Shown: in pieces, positions 20,087-30,440 of the stretch
How positions within the stretch are numbered: position 1 is the first letter of the stretch
Layout: each line of letters opens with the position of its first letter
DNA from: Dipteris shenzhenensis
Taxonomy: Eukaryota > Polypodiophyta > Polypodiopsida > Gleicheniales
Strand: one strand, 5' to 3'
Length of the DNA: 64,000 bases
Assembly: GCA_047967505.1 (NCBI GenBank)
Contig: CM106540.1
The notes under the pieces: model-generated
Told to the model about the DNA's origin: nothing
Seen by the model: the letters and a program-made list of their open reading frames with translations, nothing else
The model's database searches: none
Made by a program: the position numbers and the translations under genes

Positions 20087-21208
20087 AGCAAATGTGATAC
20101 CTTGAAAAAGACCTGAAAACCCAAAAGCCTAAAGGCTATCACTGCAAAAGCTGGCTGTCCAAAAAAGACAGCAAATATCTGCAAATTTCTGACCCAAATC
20201 AAAAGGCAAATGCAGATCTAACCCAAATGTGACTGTGACAGGCAAGAGGGCAAATGCAGAAAAGCCCAAATTTTGCTGAAATTTTTGCAAATGTGACCCA
20301 ATGAAGGATAATCTGACTCAATGTCCTGCAAAAGTGACTCAATGTCTGATAATCTGACCCAATGTATAGTCTCAAGGCTTTAAACTGAAAAAGTATGATT
20401 TATTGTCCCAAACACCAGCTTAAATTTAGCTCCCAACACAAAAGCCCCAAATTTTGTTGACCTGAGTGATGACGTGGCACAATGTGACAGTCCTGAACCT
20501 GAAATTAACTGAAAACTTCAATTTTTGGAAAGATTTCAGTTGTCAACCTTGTCCAAAATATTGTATTGACAGGTTGAAGGTCCAGATGTCAAAAACCCTA
20601 AATTTTCCTATTGGAAATTAGGGTTTGACAGTCAAATACTGTCTAAAAACAGTAAAAGATTGCAAATATTGATTGTGTATTAGCTTCTGGTCCCCTGAGC
20701 ATAAACCTGAGACTGAAAAGACCTCAGTAGATAGAGTATAACGGGCCACGAAGCTAATGCAGCAGATTGAAGTGCAAAAACGACTAGAGCGTAACTGGAA
20801 CTGCCCTTAGGCACCTCGAAATAAGTGCGTAACTGCAGGTGTCTTGTGTGGGGATTTGAACACATCGCGATAGCAGAACGACTCCTGCAGACGACTGTGA
20901 AGAGGTCACTGAAGGTTCACGGAAGCTGGGCACCTGGATCCACTGAAGCGTCACTTGAACTAGGCGTCTACTGAAGGGAAGTACAAAAGTGACGACTGAT
21001 CGCCACAGTAGTGTGTAGAACCTCGAAAATGCTGCAGCTGGAGCCTACGAGGAGTCGCCTCAGTCTTTGAATAGCAAAGAGACGCTTGGTGGCGACGAAA
21101 GAGCTCAAGAAGCCTTGGAGGAAACGTACGGTGATCCGTACATATCTGTACGGAGGTCCGTACAATTGTACGGACAGTACAAAAAAAGAGGCTCAGGAAG
21201 CAGATCTC
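20087..21208 (-). other. Copia-A 5' untranslated leader
   Basis: The 1.1-kb stretch between PBS and gag ATG has no supported gene. It contains loose repeats of a GATAATCTGACCCAATG type (20300-20360) and, next to the PBS, an imperfect run of GTACGG/CCGTAC words that includes a perfect palindrome at 21156-21175. Confidence 0.7.
21156..21175. promoter_or_regulatory. Perfect 20-bp palindrome in the Copia-A leader
   Basis: GTCCGTACAATTGTACGGAC equals its own reverse complement. It starts 34 bases inside the PBS in the sense direction. A self-complementary loop downstream of the PBS is where retroviral and some LTR-element RNAs dimerise; that role is inferred here. Confidence 0.6.
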
Positions 21209-21220
21209 GCTCTGATACCA
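21209..21220 (-). promoter_or_regulatory. Copia-A primer-binding site (initiator tRNA-Met)
   Basis: The minus strand reads TGGTATCAGAGC, the exact 12-base complement of the plant initiator tRNA-Met 3' end, separated by one base from the 5' LTR. Confidence 0.95.
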
Positions 21221-21221
21221 C

Positions 21222-21485
21222 TGTAGGATCGGATAGAAGAGAGAGAGTGCAGGTAGCTAAGGGTCGCAGAAGAACACCCGTCACATCAAACTTAGATAAA
21301 CCAAACACAAAAGAGTACAAGGTACAAGTACCTAGACCTAGGACTAAGTGTCCTAGTTGTCACATAGGACTAAGTGTCCTATGTGGCCTAAAAGAAACTA
21401 ACACTATAAGTGTCTTTATTTATGCCTACAAGGCACATACCATGGCCTATAGGGCATCACTAGAACCACCAGAGGATGGCCTACA
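21222..21485 (-). repeat. Copia-A 5' LTR (264 bp)
   Basis: Same length as the left LTR, with eight base differences. It is followed by the target duplication ATCAC and preceded by the PBS. Confidence 0.95.
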
Positions 21486-21490
21486 ATCAC
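21486..21490. repeat. Copia-A target site duplication, right (ATCAC)
   Basis: Exact match to 15473-15477. Confidence 0.95.
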
Positions 21491-22300
21491 AAACTTCTTA
21501 AACTTATGTGCATAGATGTGCAAGTCAGTAAATAGACAATGCTCAGAGACATATATAGAAGCAACACTTTATATTTCCGTCCGTCCACAAAGTAGGACAG
21601 GATACAATACCAAAAGGTTCTCCTACTAGATGTCAAGCACTTCTAGATCTCTAAGCCCATGTGCTCCACCTCAAGCATATGTAGACTCTCTGTCTAGAGT
21701 GTTCTTCTCCACCTTACTGCCTGTGAATCAGCCTAGGTGGGCAGCACCTTGCTAGCTCAGTCTGCAGCTCTCTATAGGTCTTTTTCACCTCCTAGGAGTA
21801 GGTCCAAGAATGCCTTAACTGTTGCTCCTGTCTGCTGCAGGTTTGCTGCTCCAGAAGATGTGATCACAACATCTTGCTGCCCTAGAAGACAACCAAGGTC
21901 CAGCCTCTAGGGAACTCAGTCTGCAGCACACCTTCCACTCTCCTTCACCCCCAGTGTGAGGCCCAAGGAAGTGGCTTCTGGCTGCTCCTGCCTACTCCTT
22001 TTCTTGCTGAATGTTGGATGATGAGGCCCAGGGCCTCGCTTTTTATAGGCCCAAAGGCCCTGTCCAATGGCCGACCCAGCAGGGGGATGAACCAACCCCC
22101 TTTGGCCGACTTGGTTGGCTGGCCCAACCCTAACCAGCCGACCTGGTCGGCTTGGTTGGCTGGCTCAACCAGCCTATATAAGGGCCCTAGCCAGGCCCTT
22201 TTGGGCTGCTGCTAGGCCACCCTTTGTTGCTGCTGGAGACCTTATTGCAGGCTGTACACATGCCCACAGACCCCCGCCAATGAGCTGGGTTTTTTTTCTC
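21491..22300 (-). repeat. LTR-G, right part, with antisense TATA box
   Basis: This is the continuation of LTR-G beyond Copia-A. On the minus strand CCTATAAAAAGCG (about 22038-22050) is a good TATA box upstream of a C/T-rich stretch, as expected for an LTR promoter driving leftward transcription. GGCCGACTTGGTTGGC-type direct repeats occur at about 22100-22165. On the plus strand CCTATATAAGGGCCC (about 22171) is another TATA-like site. The right end could not be placed exactly. Confidence 0.4.
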
Positions 22301-22400
22301 TCATGCATGCATGATGTACTCCCGCATTAGAGCTTGCTCTTGCGGTTTTCATTCATACTTAATGAAGTAATATTTTTGACAAAAAAGAAAAGAAAAGAAG
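22301..22400 (+). mobile_element. LINE 3'-end fragment with A-rich tail (plus strand)
   Basis: CATGATGTACT, GAGCTTGCTC and TTCATACTTAAT match, in order, the 3' end of the plus-strand LINE fragment at 50800-50882. It ends in an AAAAAAGAAAAGAAAAG tail. This is a 5'-truncated LINE insertion. Confidence 0.7.
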
Positions 22401-22555
22401 CAAGGATATAGTACATTTATCTAGATCTAGCTACTTGGAATAATCATAATTCATTGGTAACGGCTTTGAGAACACGGTATTACAAAGGTGATGATGATGT
22501 GGATCTATGGCAGAAGATTTTAAACAGAAAAGTGATATATTCCATTCAAAATGAA

Positions 22556-22940
22556 TCATACAACAGGTGGGAGAGAAAGTACTCTATCCCTAGCCTCAAC
22601 AATGTGGCAAAAAAGCCATGGTGGTGGTCTAAAATGCCACGACATCCCAAAAGGGGTCAAATGAAAAAATAATGAGCAGTCCCATGTCCTCATGAAGGAT
22701 AGAAGTCTCCCACGAGCTGCCAAAGAGGTGCCTGTACACCGCTCCCACTGACTCCTGAGAGTGAAGATAATCTCCGCCCAAATGGAAGCGAGAGTGTCAG
22801 CCTCCGTGCATAAATGGCCCCCAAGGACAAAAGAACATCGCAAACACCATATCCGCCATAGAGTAATGCTGGAAATCACCTCCCAGGCTGACCCTGCAGG
22901 TGAAGTAGGCATGGAATCCTGAAGTAGAGGAGATTGAAGG
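22556..22940 (-). pseudogene. LINE ORF2 C-terminal fragment
   Basis: The minus-strand frame contains WEVISSITLWRIWCLRC and ADTLASIWAEIIFTLRSQW. The same pattern (WQILASITAWQIWKARC, LASIWADTAHTLMASW) is found in the plus-strand LINE fragment at 50420-50640, so this is the extreme C-terminus of a LINE ORF2. The interval 22401-22555 between it and the tail on the left holds nothing I can identify. Confidence 0.65.
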
Positions 22941-23179
22941 ATTATGTGGAGTACAAGACCGACATCACATTATGGGAGAAAGAAAAGAAAGAAAGTTTAT
23001 TAAAGTCTTCGGAAGACCGATGATGGGTCTATGAGACTATGAAAATCCTGATACAACGAGCTGTGGTAGTGGAGCTACTAAACGAGCATCCATACCAATG
23101 CAAAATGCAAAATGCAAAAAATGCAAAAATGCAGAATGGCAGTACTAAGTCCTAAGTACAACATAGTCATGTGGATGGT

Positions 23180-25625
23180 CAACTATATATCAATCTCAGC
23201 ATCATCATCAATATCATCATCATCCCCAGCAACAGCAAGATATCAGGATGGATGAGGCAGTGGAGGCATGAAGTCGGCAATAGAGTGCTGTCGGCCACTC
23301 AGAGGTGCGGTCTCGGCACATCTCCTGGTCGTAGCTCTACGTCTAATTAGGGCTACTGTGACCCTCGTCCGACTCTAAACAAGGAGGGGATGTCTCCAAG
23401 TGTGATCTGTGTGTCGACAGTCTGTCTGAGCTGTCGGGTCACGGGCTCCAGGTCACGGTCATGTCGAGGCCTCGTCTCGTTGGGGTCCATGTGATCTAGC
23501 TGAAAGAACTCCGTGATAGAGCTCTGAGAGGGATCAACTGAGGAAGAAATCTGCTCCTATCTCCGTGCTCGGAGTATCCTCTCGTGGTATCTAAGTGCCT
23601 CATGAATGAAACCTACTAAACACCGCTGGTCTAGGTAGGAGAGGAAACAGGCTAAAATCTCATAACTATCCCTAAAGAGGCAGTGGAAACGTCCTCGGAT
23701 CTCATAGTACACAGGACACCTAAAGATGAAATGCTCCTCTGTCTCAACCTCCTGTATGTCACACAGTGTGCATATGCGCCGCTCCCTGTGTAGTCGCTCT
23801 GCTCTGCCGCTCTCGATGCGAAGTCTATGTGAAGAGACCCGGAACTATCCAAGAGAGATCCTCAGCGAGTGGGGTAGGTGAATCTGTGTGTATCCTGGTG
23901 GGTCAATGAAACCCTCTGCTGTGATATGTAAGAAGTGATCTTTGTAGAAGCTAAGCTTCGCTGGGAGTTCACTTGGTTCCAACTAGGTCCGAAAAGTGTG
24001 TAGCTGTAGTAGATCCTCACGGATAACTTGGTTGACCTCGTGTGATAAGAGGGGAGAGAGCGGAGTATCCATGCTATACTGGAAGGGAGGTAGTCTATCC
24101 ATGTGGAGCCCCAGTCGCTCAAACCATCTCTCTATACGTGTATACCAGCACCTCTGATCTCCTCCTGCTGCAAGTGCCATAGAAGAGGATAGAGCTATCC
24201 ATGGTAGCCTGCTATGCCCCAAGGTATAATCCCCATATTCCCTAACTCGGTACAGATATGTGATGACCTGAAATGCAGCATCTAGCTGTAAAGGGGGTGA
24301 CCCAAACTCAGCCTGAATGATCTGGTGAGGAACGGATGACTTACCACGAATCATCCGTGATAACATAAGAACTTGTAGCTGCTCCACACGAGCCCACTCT
24401 GTATCCGACTAGTCTGGCCCCCAACAAGGGCTGCCATACATCCCTGCTAGGCGAGCTAAGGAGTCAAAAAGCAACCCCTTGGTGCGTGGATCCTGAAAGT
24501 GCGAGCAGAAGCACTGCCTCTCTAGATTGGCCAATGAGGCATACCCTCTACTCAAGCGTGCCTGCATCGCAGGTCTCATAGTGAAGCTCGGTCCGGAGAA
24601 GATAACCCCAAGATAAGTGTATGATGAAACTATCTCAACAGATGACCCCGCAAATGTGAACTGCTCTTGACGCATGATGGCTCGAGATGTATTGAAGATC
24701 ATGACCTTGGTTTTACCCGGGTTGACCTTCAAATCATGAGACTCACAAAAGGACTGTAGTGCGTCTAGGTGTCTCTGAAGCCCCTCTGCTGAGGAAGACA
24801 AGAGAGCCACGTCATCTGCATAGAGCAAAATCTGGATCAGCGTGCCCACAAGAGAGCAACCTACACCCCCCTGTGTCTGCATCACTGTCTCAAGCTCGTC
24901 AATGTAGAGGCCAAACAAGGTAGGCGACAAAGGACACCCTTGTTTGACCCCGATGGTACTCATGATCTCGTCTGTCCACCTAGATCCTGCCCAAACTCTG
25001 CCAGAAACTCTCTCGTAAAGTGCCATGACAGCCCAAATGATCTCCTGGTCATAACCCAAGTCCTGTAGGCGCCATATGAGGCGGGCTCTCGGGACCGTGT
25101 CAAATGCCTTGCGGAAATCCACAAAGCAACAATAAACCCTCTGCTTCTGTAGCCTCGCCTCCTCGATGATACATCTAAGCGTGAGAATGTGGTCCATGGT
25201 TCCATGATCACGTCGGAATCCGCGGCTTGTCCAGTTGCTCTAAGTCCTCGACACTCTACAAGTCTGCTAACCTCGGAGTCAAGTACTGATGCATAAATCT
25301 TGGACATGACATGTCCAATCATAATGGTCATGTAGTTCTCCGGGCTCATGGGATCCCCTGCCTTGTGGATGGGTGAGATAGTGTTAATGGTCCAAGTGTG
25401 TGGAAATCCCAAACAAACCGTTTCATTAAAAAGCTTTGCTAAGATCGGGGCTAGGAGGTTAATCCCATATGCAATGAACTCAGCGCATAGCCCCTCATGA
25501 TCCTTTGCTCGGCCATTATGAAGTTTCATTACGGCATCCTTTACCCCTCCTCTAGTGAAGAGGGTGCAGGATGTGGGACGAGGCATGTGTGAGAGGTTAG
25601 GGACCTGGCTGATTTGGGATGTCAT
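23180..25625 (-). pseudogene. LINE-1 ORF2: RT and C-terminal zinc finger
   Basis: RT N-terminal block GGVKDAVMKLHNGRAKDHEG, then after a frameshift near 25220 MDHILTLRCIIEEARLQ, YCCFVDFRKAFDTVP, GVKQGCPLSPTLF and ILLYADDVALLSS with the catalytic A-D-D near 24820. NPGKTKVMIFN and YLGVIFSG follow. The C-terminal finger CTLCDIQEVETEEH with FRCPVYYEIRG lies near 23690-23760 in another frame. The final residues are an acidic D/I run near 23180-23220. RT would prime at the nicked target (target-primed reverse transcription). Confidence 0.9.
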
Positions 25626-25830
25626 AGACTCCCATGTATATCCACTGACTATTGGAAGAGGGCGCTCTGGACTCTGATGTGTCTCTGTATAGAAGACTAT
25701 GTCGTGGCCTGTAAAGGATTCTGAGAAGTTCCCTGGTTCTGACCATAAGGTACCATTACAGTTCCAAATGGTGCAGGACAGGGTCTCGGATATCTGAGTC
25801 TCATAGACCCCGCTCTCCTATGTAGCGGAG
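25626..25830 (-). pseudogene. LINE-1 endonuclease remnant
   Basis: TLSCTIWNCNGTLW and YTETHQSPERPLPIVSGY are the first two blocks of an APE-type endonuclease (W-N-C-N-G; E-T-H with the metal-binding Glu). After about 60 residues the sequence jumps to the RT N-terminus, so the remaining ~170 residues, with the catalytic Asp and His blocks, are deleted. Confidence 0.7.
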
Positions 25831-25883
25831 GGGGCAGGTGTCCTACGGGGGCCTGTAAGAAGTCGTCCCTCTCGTACCACTGT

Positions 25884-27111
25884 TCACTTTCCCTCCTTCC
25901 GGGCCTGATCCCGTTGCTGTAGCAAAGAGCGCCTCTCCTCAACCTGTAGAGGTGTGAGGTCCTCATCCATAGAGATCGCTGGCTGATCTCGAAGGACTGA
26001 CCTGTGTCGTAGAGCTGAAAGTCGTGCCCGAGTGTCATGGAATCGTATGATTAGGGGTTGCTCTCGGTTGGGATCTCTCCCCACCCGCCATGCCCTCTCT
26101 ATCCTGTGCTCAGCCACACCCAGGGTAGCGGCCACGAATGCAGTCGCATCTACCATCGGTGTAGCCTCAGTGCATGGGATCCTGCGTACTCTGATATTGA
26201 GAGCCTTACTGGCTCTCTGCTGCTGCTCCATGAGGGTAGCCGAAACGGTTACCCTTGCGGGTTCCCGTTTGGCCACGTCAACCCATCTGGAAGTCTCCTC
26301 AATAGCAGATTGCATGCTCGCAATCTGTGCCTCGACCACTGGGGTACTCACTGGGACAGTGTGTATGGCTGTGACCTCCTATCGGAGCTGCATGATATCC
26401 TATCTGAGTCCCTGAATAAGACCCGCCTGCTCCCAAATGGCCCTAGCCTGCTCCTGTATGAATGCGGCTCTGCTCCTGGTTGAAGCGGACCTGCTCCCGT
26501 GCGAAGCGAGTCAGCTCCATCTCACGCTCACGGAAACTATGTATCTCCATGAGCAAGGTCTCATGGGCCTCTGGTGTATCAGCCGATCCATGTCCATGCT
26601 GAAACTGTGGTGACTGTGGCATGAAAGAGTGGGACTGAGTCCGGAAACTGGACGGTGACTGAGTGAGGAACGGAGATGATAGTGGAATGGATGAGGCAGT
26701 CCCAATGGGGTGTGGGAGGGTGGGCTGACTGAGAGGGAGAGGGGAGAGTGAAGCGTAATGCGGCACAGTGTATGACACCTCCGAAGTAGGGGTCATAAGC
26801 TGTGCGAGAGCTGTAACAGGAGAAGAGGGGAAGGGAACAACAACCGGCGCCATGGGCATGAGTATGTCACTGATCGTAGATGTAGATGGAGTTGAGACTA
26901 GAACTAGAGCTGGGCCTGAAGCGGGGATTGAAGTCGAAGTAGAGATAGAGATAGAGGGAGCTGAGGCTGGAGCTGAAAACGAAACTGACACTGTAGTGGG
27001 AGTTGAGGTTGAGGTAGAGATAGAGGCTGAAGAAGCTGAGGCGAGTCCTACCTTTGCCTTGCTGTCTACCCTGAGTCCACTTCGGTTGTAATGTGTGTTC
27101 ACATCCTCCAA
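25884..27111 (-). pseudogene. LINE-1 ORF1: coiled coil, RRM and CTD (L1 ORF1p type)
   Basis: The first ~150 residues are a Ser/Thr/Pro-rich disordered region. A glutamine-rich coiled coil (MEIHSFREREMELTRFAREQ) follows, interrupted by a frameshift near 26450 and two TAG stops in the run LR-D-I-M-Q-LR. The RRM-like block is ALNIRVRRIPCTE with VAATLGVAEHRIERAWRVG, and the CTD-like block is PLIIRFHDTRARLSALRH and SMDEDLTP. That is the L1 ORF1p layout. Most flowering-plant L1 elements instead have a zinc-knuckle ORF1, as LINE-2 has here. The upstream start is uncertain because the first codon of the open frame is TTG. Confidence 0.75.
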
Positions 27112-27113
27112 TT

Positions 27114-27890
27114 TCAGTTGTGTCGTTTGCTTTTTTTTGTTGTTATTATTGTCGTCTTTCTTGGCTTTGTCCCCATTTCTCTTGTGGTGCGGGTGCAGAT
27201 CTTAGTGTTCGACCGGGAGCGGGAGCACCGGTTACCCCTCCCATAATGGGAGGCACGTCCAGTGCGAGGTGGTGGAGAGGTAGGGCGGAAGCCTGAGGTG
27301 GAGAGGCAGCCAAGAGGTGGAGAAGGAGGAGAGGCTAAGATGGCGAGTTTTTTTTTTTTTTTTTTGGGTGGTGGTTTTTTTTTTTTTCCCGAAGTTCCAA
27401 AAAAAAAAGAAAAAAAGAGAGTGAAGGTGGCGAGGGGAGCAGAGAAGGGGGGGGCGGTGGATGAGCGGAAAAGGAGGGAGGGAGGTGGCTGAGTGAGGGG
27501 GTAGCGGGGAGCGAGGGGTGGCTGAGGGCAGCGAGGGGCTGAGCGGGGGGCAGTGCTGAGTGGAGAGCAGGGGTGGCTGAGCGGGGAGCGGGGGAGCAAG
27601 GAGTGAGGGAGCAGGGAGCGGGAGAGCGAGGGAGCTGAGCGGGGAGCGGGAGAGCAAGGGAGGGGGGAGCAAGGGAGCGGGGAGCGAGGGAGCGGGGAGC
27701 GAGGGGTGGCTGAGCGAGGGAGCGAGCTAGCAGAGAGCGAGGGGTGGCTGAGGGGAGCGAGGGGTTAGCGGGGAGCGAGGGGCTGAGAGCTGCGAGGGAG
27801 AGGGCAGCAGGGCGTGAGCGGGAGAGCGTGAGTGGGAGAGCGTGAGCGTAGGGAGCGTAGGCTGAGCGTGAGCGGGAGAGGTGGTTGAAG
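27114..27890. repeat. GA/G-rich minisatellite forming the LINE-1 5' region
   Basis: From 27440 to 27890 the plus strand is a degenerate array of GGGAGCGA and GGGGAGCGAGGGGTGGCTGA words. At 27348-27387 there are two long T runs, then an A run at 27399-27418. Long Pro-rich frames on the minus strand are by-products of the composition. On the LINE-1 sense strand the tract is C/T-rich. Confidence 0.85.
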
Positions 27891-27895
27891 GAGGA

Positions 27896-28735
27896 CAGAT
27901 TTATAGCAGGACTGCATCCCTTGTTGAAAGAAAAGGTGGAAGAATTCGAACCAAAATGCTTTGAGAAGGCAAGGATAGGGCATCTTACAAGGCTAAGAAT
28001 TATAAGATAGGATGAATTTTCATATAGTTGTCAAGGTAGAGGAACCTGTGCCTTCAAAGGGAGGAAAATTGGAGGTCCAAGTAAGAGAGGGGCTTACAAT
28101 ACAAGGTAACCATCATAAGGTAGATCCTGTTATTACTTCAGATATTGTGGAAAGGATAAACGAAAATATACAAAATCTTTCTATCAATTTGGCCCAAAGA
28201 ACAAGGGCTAGGGATGCAGAACTTTCTATGCAAATAGAGGTCTAGGAAGGAGTCGAGGAGTTGATGGTATGGGGAGAGGTTGAGGGCAATTGCAATGCTG
28301 GAACTGCGGGGAGATGGGACACAGCATGCACAACTTTCCCTGGCCATGAATGGAACCAGGCCAAGGTATTCCTAATTTTTCCTCAAACTATGGCACAGCC
28401 ACCTCAGATTTTGGCTAGGGGTAATCCACAAGCACAAGCAGTCTCTCCGGTAAGAGAAGAAGCCGTAAAACCAGCAGGTGGGAGAAAGAGCTACATATGG
28501 TTGAGTAGGAGAAACTAGGGAAGATTGCAGAGATGGATATCATGGGAAGTAAGAGGAAAAGGGGTACAGAAAACGAATCGACTCAAGAGGAAGCCGAACC
28601 AACCAGACATGTCAGAAAGAAAGAAAGGCAAGAAGAAGGAAGACTAGACACTAAAGTAGGAGGAGGATCACAGAGAAGAGTTTTCCGCTAGGAGGACATG
28701 ATGCTTATGAGGACTCTACTTTGAGCATGCTTGTT
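27896..28735 (+). pseudogene. Ty3/gypsy gag remnant (Gypsy-2-like), plus strand
   Basis: FIAGLHPLLKEKVEEFEP at 27897-27955 is a gag core block. Further on CWNCGEMGHSMHNF is a CCHC knuckle whose last Cys has become Phe. A charged segment (GSKRKRGTENESTQEEAEP, RHVRKKERQEE) parallels the region upstream of the Gypsy-2 protease. Stops and shifts are frequent. It is cut on the left by the LINE-1 5' end. Confidence 0.7.
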
Positions 28736-28739
28736 AGTA

Positions 28740-28975
28740 ATGTTGCTTCTCTCAGCAGTCACAGTACACCACTAAGATCTGATACTATGCACCATCTGTG
28801 ACATGCATGACTTGGAAACAGAAGAGCATCTACTGATGATATGTCCCAGATACTACGAGATTTGTGGGCAGTACCATCGCCAATTTGATCCGGGTCATTG
28901 AGTACCTGACTTATGATGGACCGCATTCTTTGGACATGAAGTCTTCGGATTCCGATTTGGGATCCCAAGGCCAGA
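28740..28975 (+). pseudogene. LINE-1-family C-terminal zinc-finger remnant, plus strand
   Basis: ILCTICDMHDLETEEHLL followed by CPRYYEICGQYH matches the LINE-1 finger (CTLCDIQEVETEEH, CPVYYEIRGRFH) residue by residue with the same spacing. A stop follows at about 28897. Confidence 0.75.
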
Positions 28976-29433
28976 TGCTGGACATGGCCTCTGACAACAG
29001 AAGATCACATAGAATTATTCACTTGAGAAGAGCCCACAGTGACTAAAGGTCGTTGAGTTTGGGAACCCAAGCCTACTCTCCAGAAATGTCAGATCAGCAG
29101 GAAAATGGACAAAAAATTGCAAGTTTATCTCCAAGTTTTACTCTGAGCCATAAGCATTCAGCATGTAGCATTTATAGGCCAGATAATACCAGGATTTTGC
29201 ACAACCCTCTTTCTATTCGTTGGTTTTTTCATCTTTTTCCTTTTTGTTTTCCTCTCCATCACTTGATTTCTTCCTAGTATATATGAATGGCTAACAACTT
29301 ACAATAGTAATGTTACTCCTGTATATAAGATGGTTGAATTATTGTATAGGTTCTCACAATTACTTGGGATGTCCAACATGTAGATACATTATGCCAGAAA
29401 ATAACAGTGCATATGAACTACATATTGATGCAG
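28976..29433 (+). other. Unassigned; possible intron before the receiver exon
   Basis: No TE domain or gene is seen. A T-rich stretch at about 29215-29275 and a CAG at 29431-29433 directly before the receiver-domain reading frame would fit an intron end, but the acceptor lacks a strong pyrimidine tract. Confidence 0.3.
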
Positions 29434-29598
29434 ATGATAACGAACTCCCTGGCTGACAATATCAGAGAATGCTATGCACAAGGGATGGACTCCTTTATTT
29501 CTAAGCCAGTTACATTTTGCGATCTAGAGCGGATACTTAACCAATACATTCCGCAGTGTTTCAAATACCCTGGAATTCCCAGCGAAGCAAGAAGGTAA
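29434..29598 (+). pseudogene. C-terminal receiver-domain exon of a hybrid histidine kinase
   Basis: Fifty-four residues end at TAA 29596-29598. NIRECYAQGMDSFISKPVTF, then LERILNQYIPQ, is the beta-4/alpha-4/beta-5/alpha-5 part of a response-regulator receiver. It holds the invariant Lys-Pro (SKPV). In plants this C-G/Q-G-M-D-S-F-x-S-K-P-V form is typical of hybrid histidine kinases of the osmosensor AHK1 kind (family knowledge). The conserved switch Thr, usually in M-T-A-N, is Ile here (MITN), so the exon may be decayed. The phospho-acceptor Asp would be in an upstream exon, which I do not see. It could be a true last exon of a gene with long TE-filled introns, or a captured fragment. Confidence 0.6.
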
Positions 29599-30440
29599 TC
29601 TCTGTGATCAACATATAAAGGGACTTAAGTAATGGATGTATGTAACGGCTCTAAATGGAACTGTGGTCTGCAAGCCGACAATTTGGATGATTTTACAAAA
29701 GGCAGATTCTTGACACACACCAATTGGGAATATCAGAGAAACATAGTAGTTGAGAACTTGGGATTGCATCTTAATTGGTATTATGACTTTGGTCAGAAGA
29801 TTATTCAACATCATTCTTGGACATGCAGCCAGCATATACAACTATGATTACTTCCTTATATGAGGCAAGCCAGTTCAAATGACTAACTGTTTTGGATAAA
29901 ATGATGTAACTATAGTTTCAAGACTTGAATGGTTTTCTGTACCACTTCTGGACTCTGATGACAAGACTCATGCTTCAACAAATTCAGTAGCTGTTATATG
30001 CAGTACTTGGACAGCTAGACTAAAAGTTGTCCAAAAAGTAGGTTATTTAAGGACAACACAAAACAAAACATCCATAAAAAATATTCAGATTCGTTGTTGT
30101 ATGACAATTCCAGAGTACTCTTCTCATATGGACCTGCAAATGGTGCCATAGCGATACAGTATGTATCTTCTAAAATGCAAGTTTCAGAGTTGGATCGGGA
30201 AGGGTAGGACAAAACCATTCCAAGTTGTGCTAAAGCATAAATAAATGTACAGCAGGGTGACTATAACCCACTTCATGCCCACAAGGGCATTCTAGAGTGT
30301 TTCAACATAGGTTGTTTAGATATGGGTGTGAATCATTAAGCACATGTTTCCTGAACGAAAGCTTACACGAAATATGTTTCTGCTCAATATGAAACAGTAC
30401 TGTCCCAAGTTCTTTTGTATATGCACTCTTTTAGCTATTT
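29599..30440. other. Low-TE spacer between two facing exon-like segments
   Basis: AT-rich, no retroelement domain on either strand. It would be the two 3' untranslated regions and intergenic space if the flanking segments are genes. No further coding is supported. Confidence 0.4.

Larger units (their letters stand above)
15478..21485 (-). mobile_element. Copia-A: complete-ended Ty1/copia retrotransposon (6008 bp), decayed coding
   Basis: Two 264-bp LTRs, an exact ATCAC target duplication, a PPT and an exact initiator-tRNA-Met PBS define the ends. The order gag, protease, integrase, RT, RNase H (integrase before RT) is Ty1/copia. By eye the two LTRs differ at 8 of 264 positions (about 97.0% identity). 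The coding sequence carries several stops and frameshifts, so the copy is not autonomous now. It is inserted in LTR-G. Confidence 0.95.
22970..27890 (-). mobile_element. LINE-1: L1-type non-LTR retrotransposon, internally deleted, minus strand
   Basis: From right to left: a C/T-rich (sense) 5' region, ORF1 with an L1-type RNA-binding domain, a remnant of the endonuclease, RT and the C-terminal zinc finger, then a 3' end with AATAAACTTTCTTTC. The endonuclease is mostly deleted. No convincing target duplication was found, and the 3' end lacks a clear A tail, so the ends are approximate. Confidence 0.8.

Noticed and set aside
21209-21220. tRNA gene fragment
   Set aside because: Only the 12-base PBS complement is present at this and the similar sites; no cloverleaf.
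27114-27672. Long Pro/Ser/Leu-rich frames on minus
   Set aside because: They are composition effects of the G/A minisatellite; no domain and no conservation seen.
22934-27900. TTGAAGGA as target duplication of LINE-1
   Set aside because: The eight-base match lies some 30 bases beyond the likely 3' end and there is no A tail; probably chance.
29632-29847. 71-aa plus-strand frame after the receiver exon
   Set aside because: No recognisable domain; lies after the stop codon, more likely 3' UTR or intergenic.
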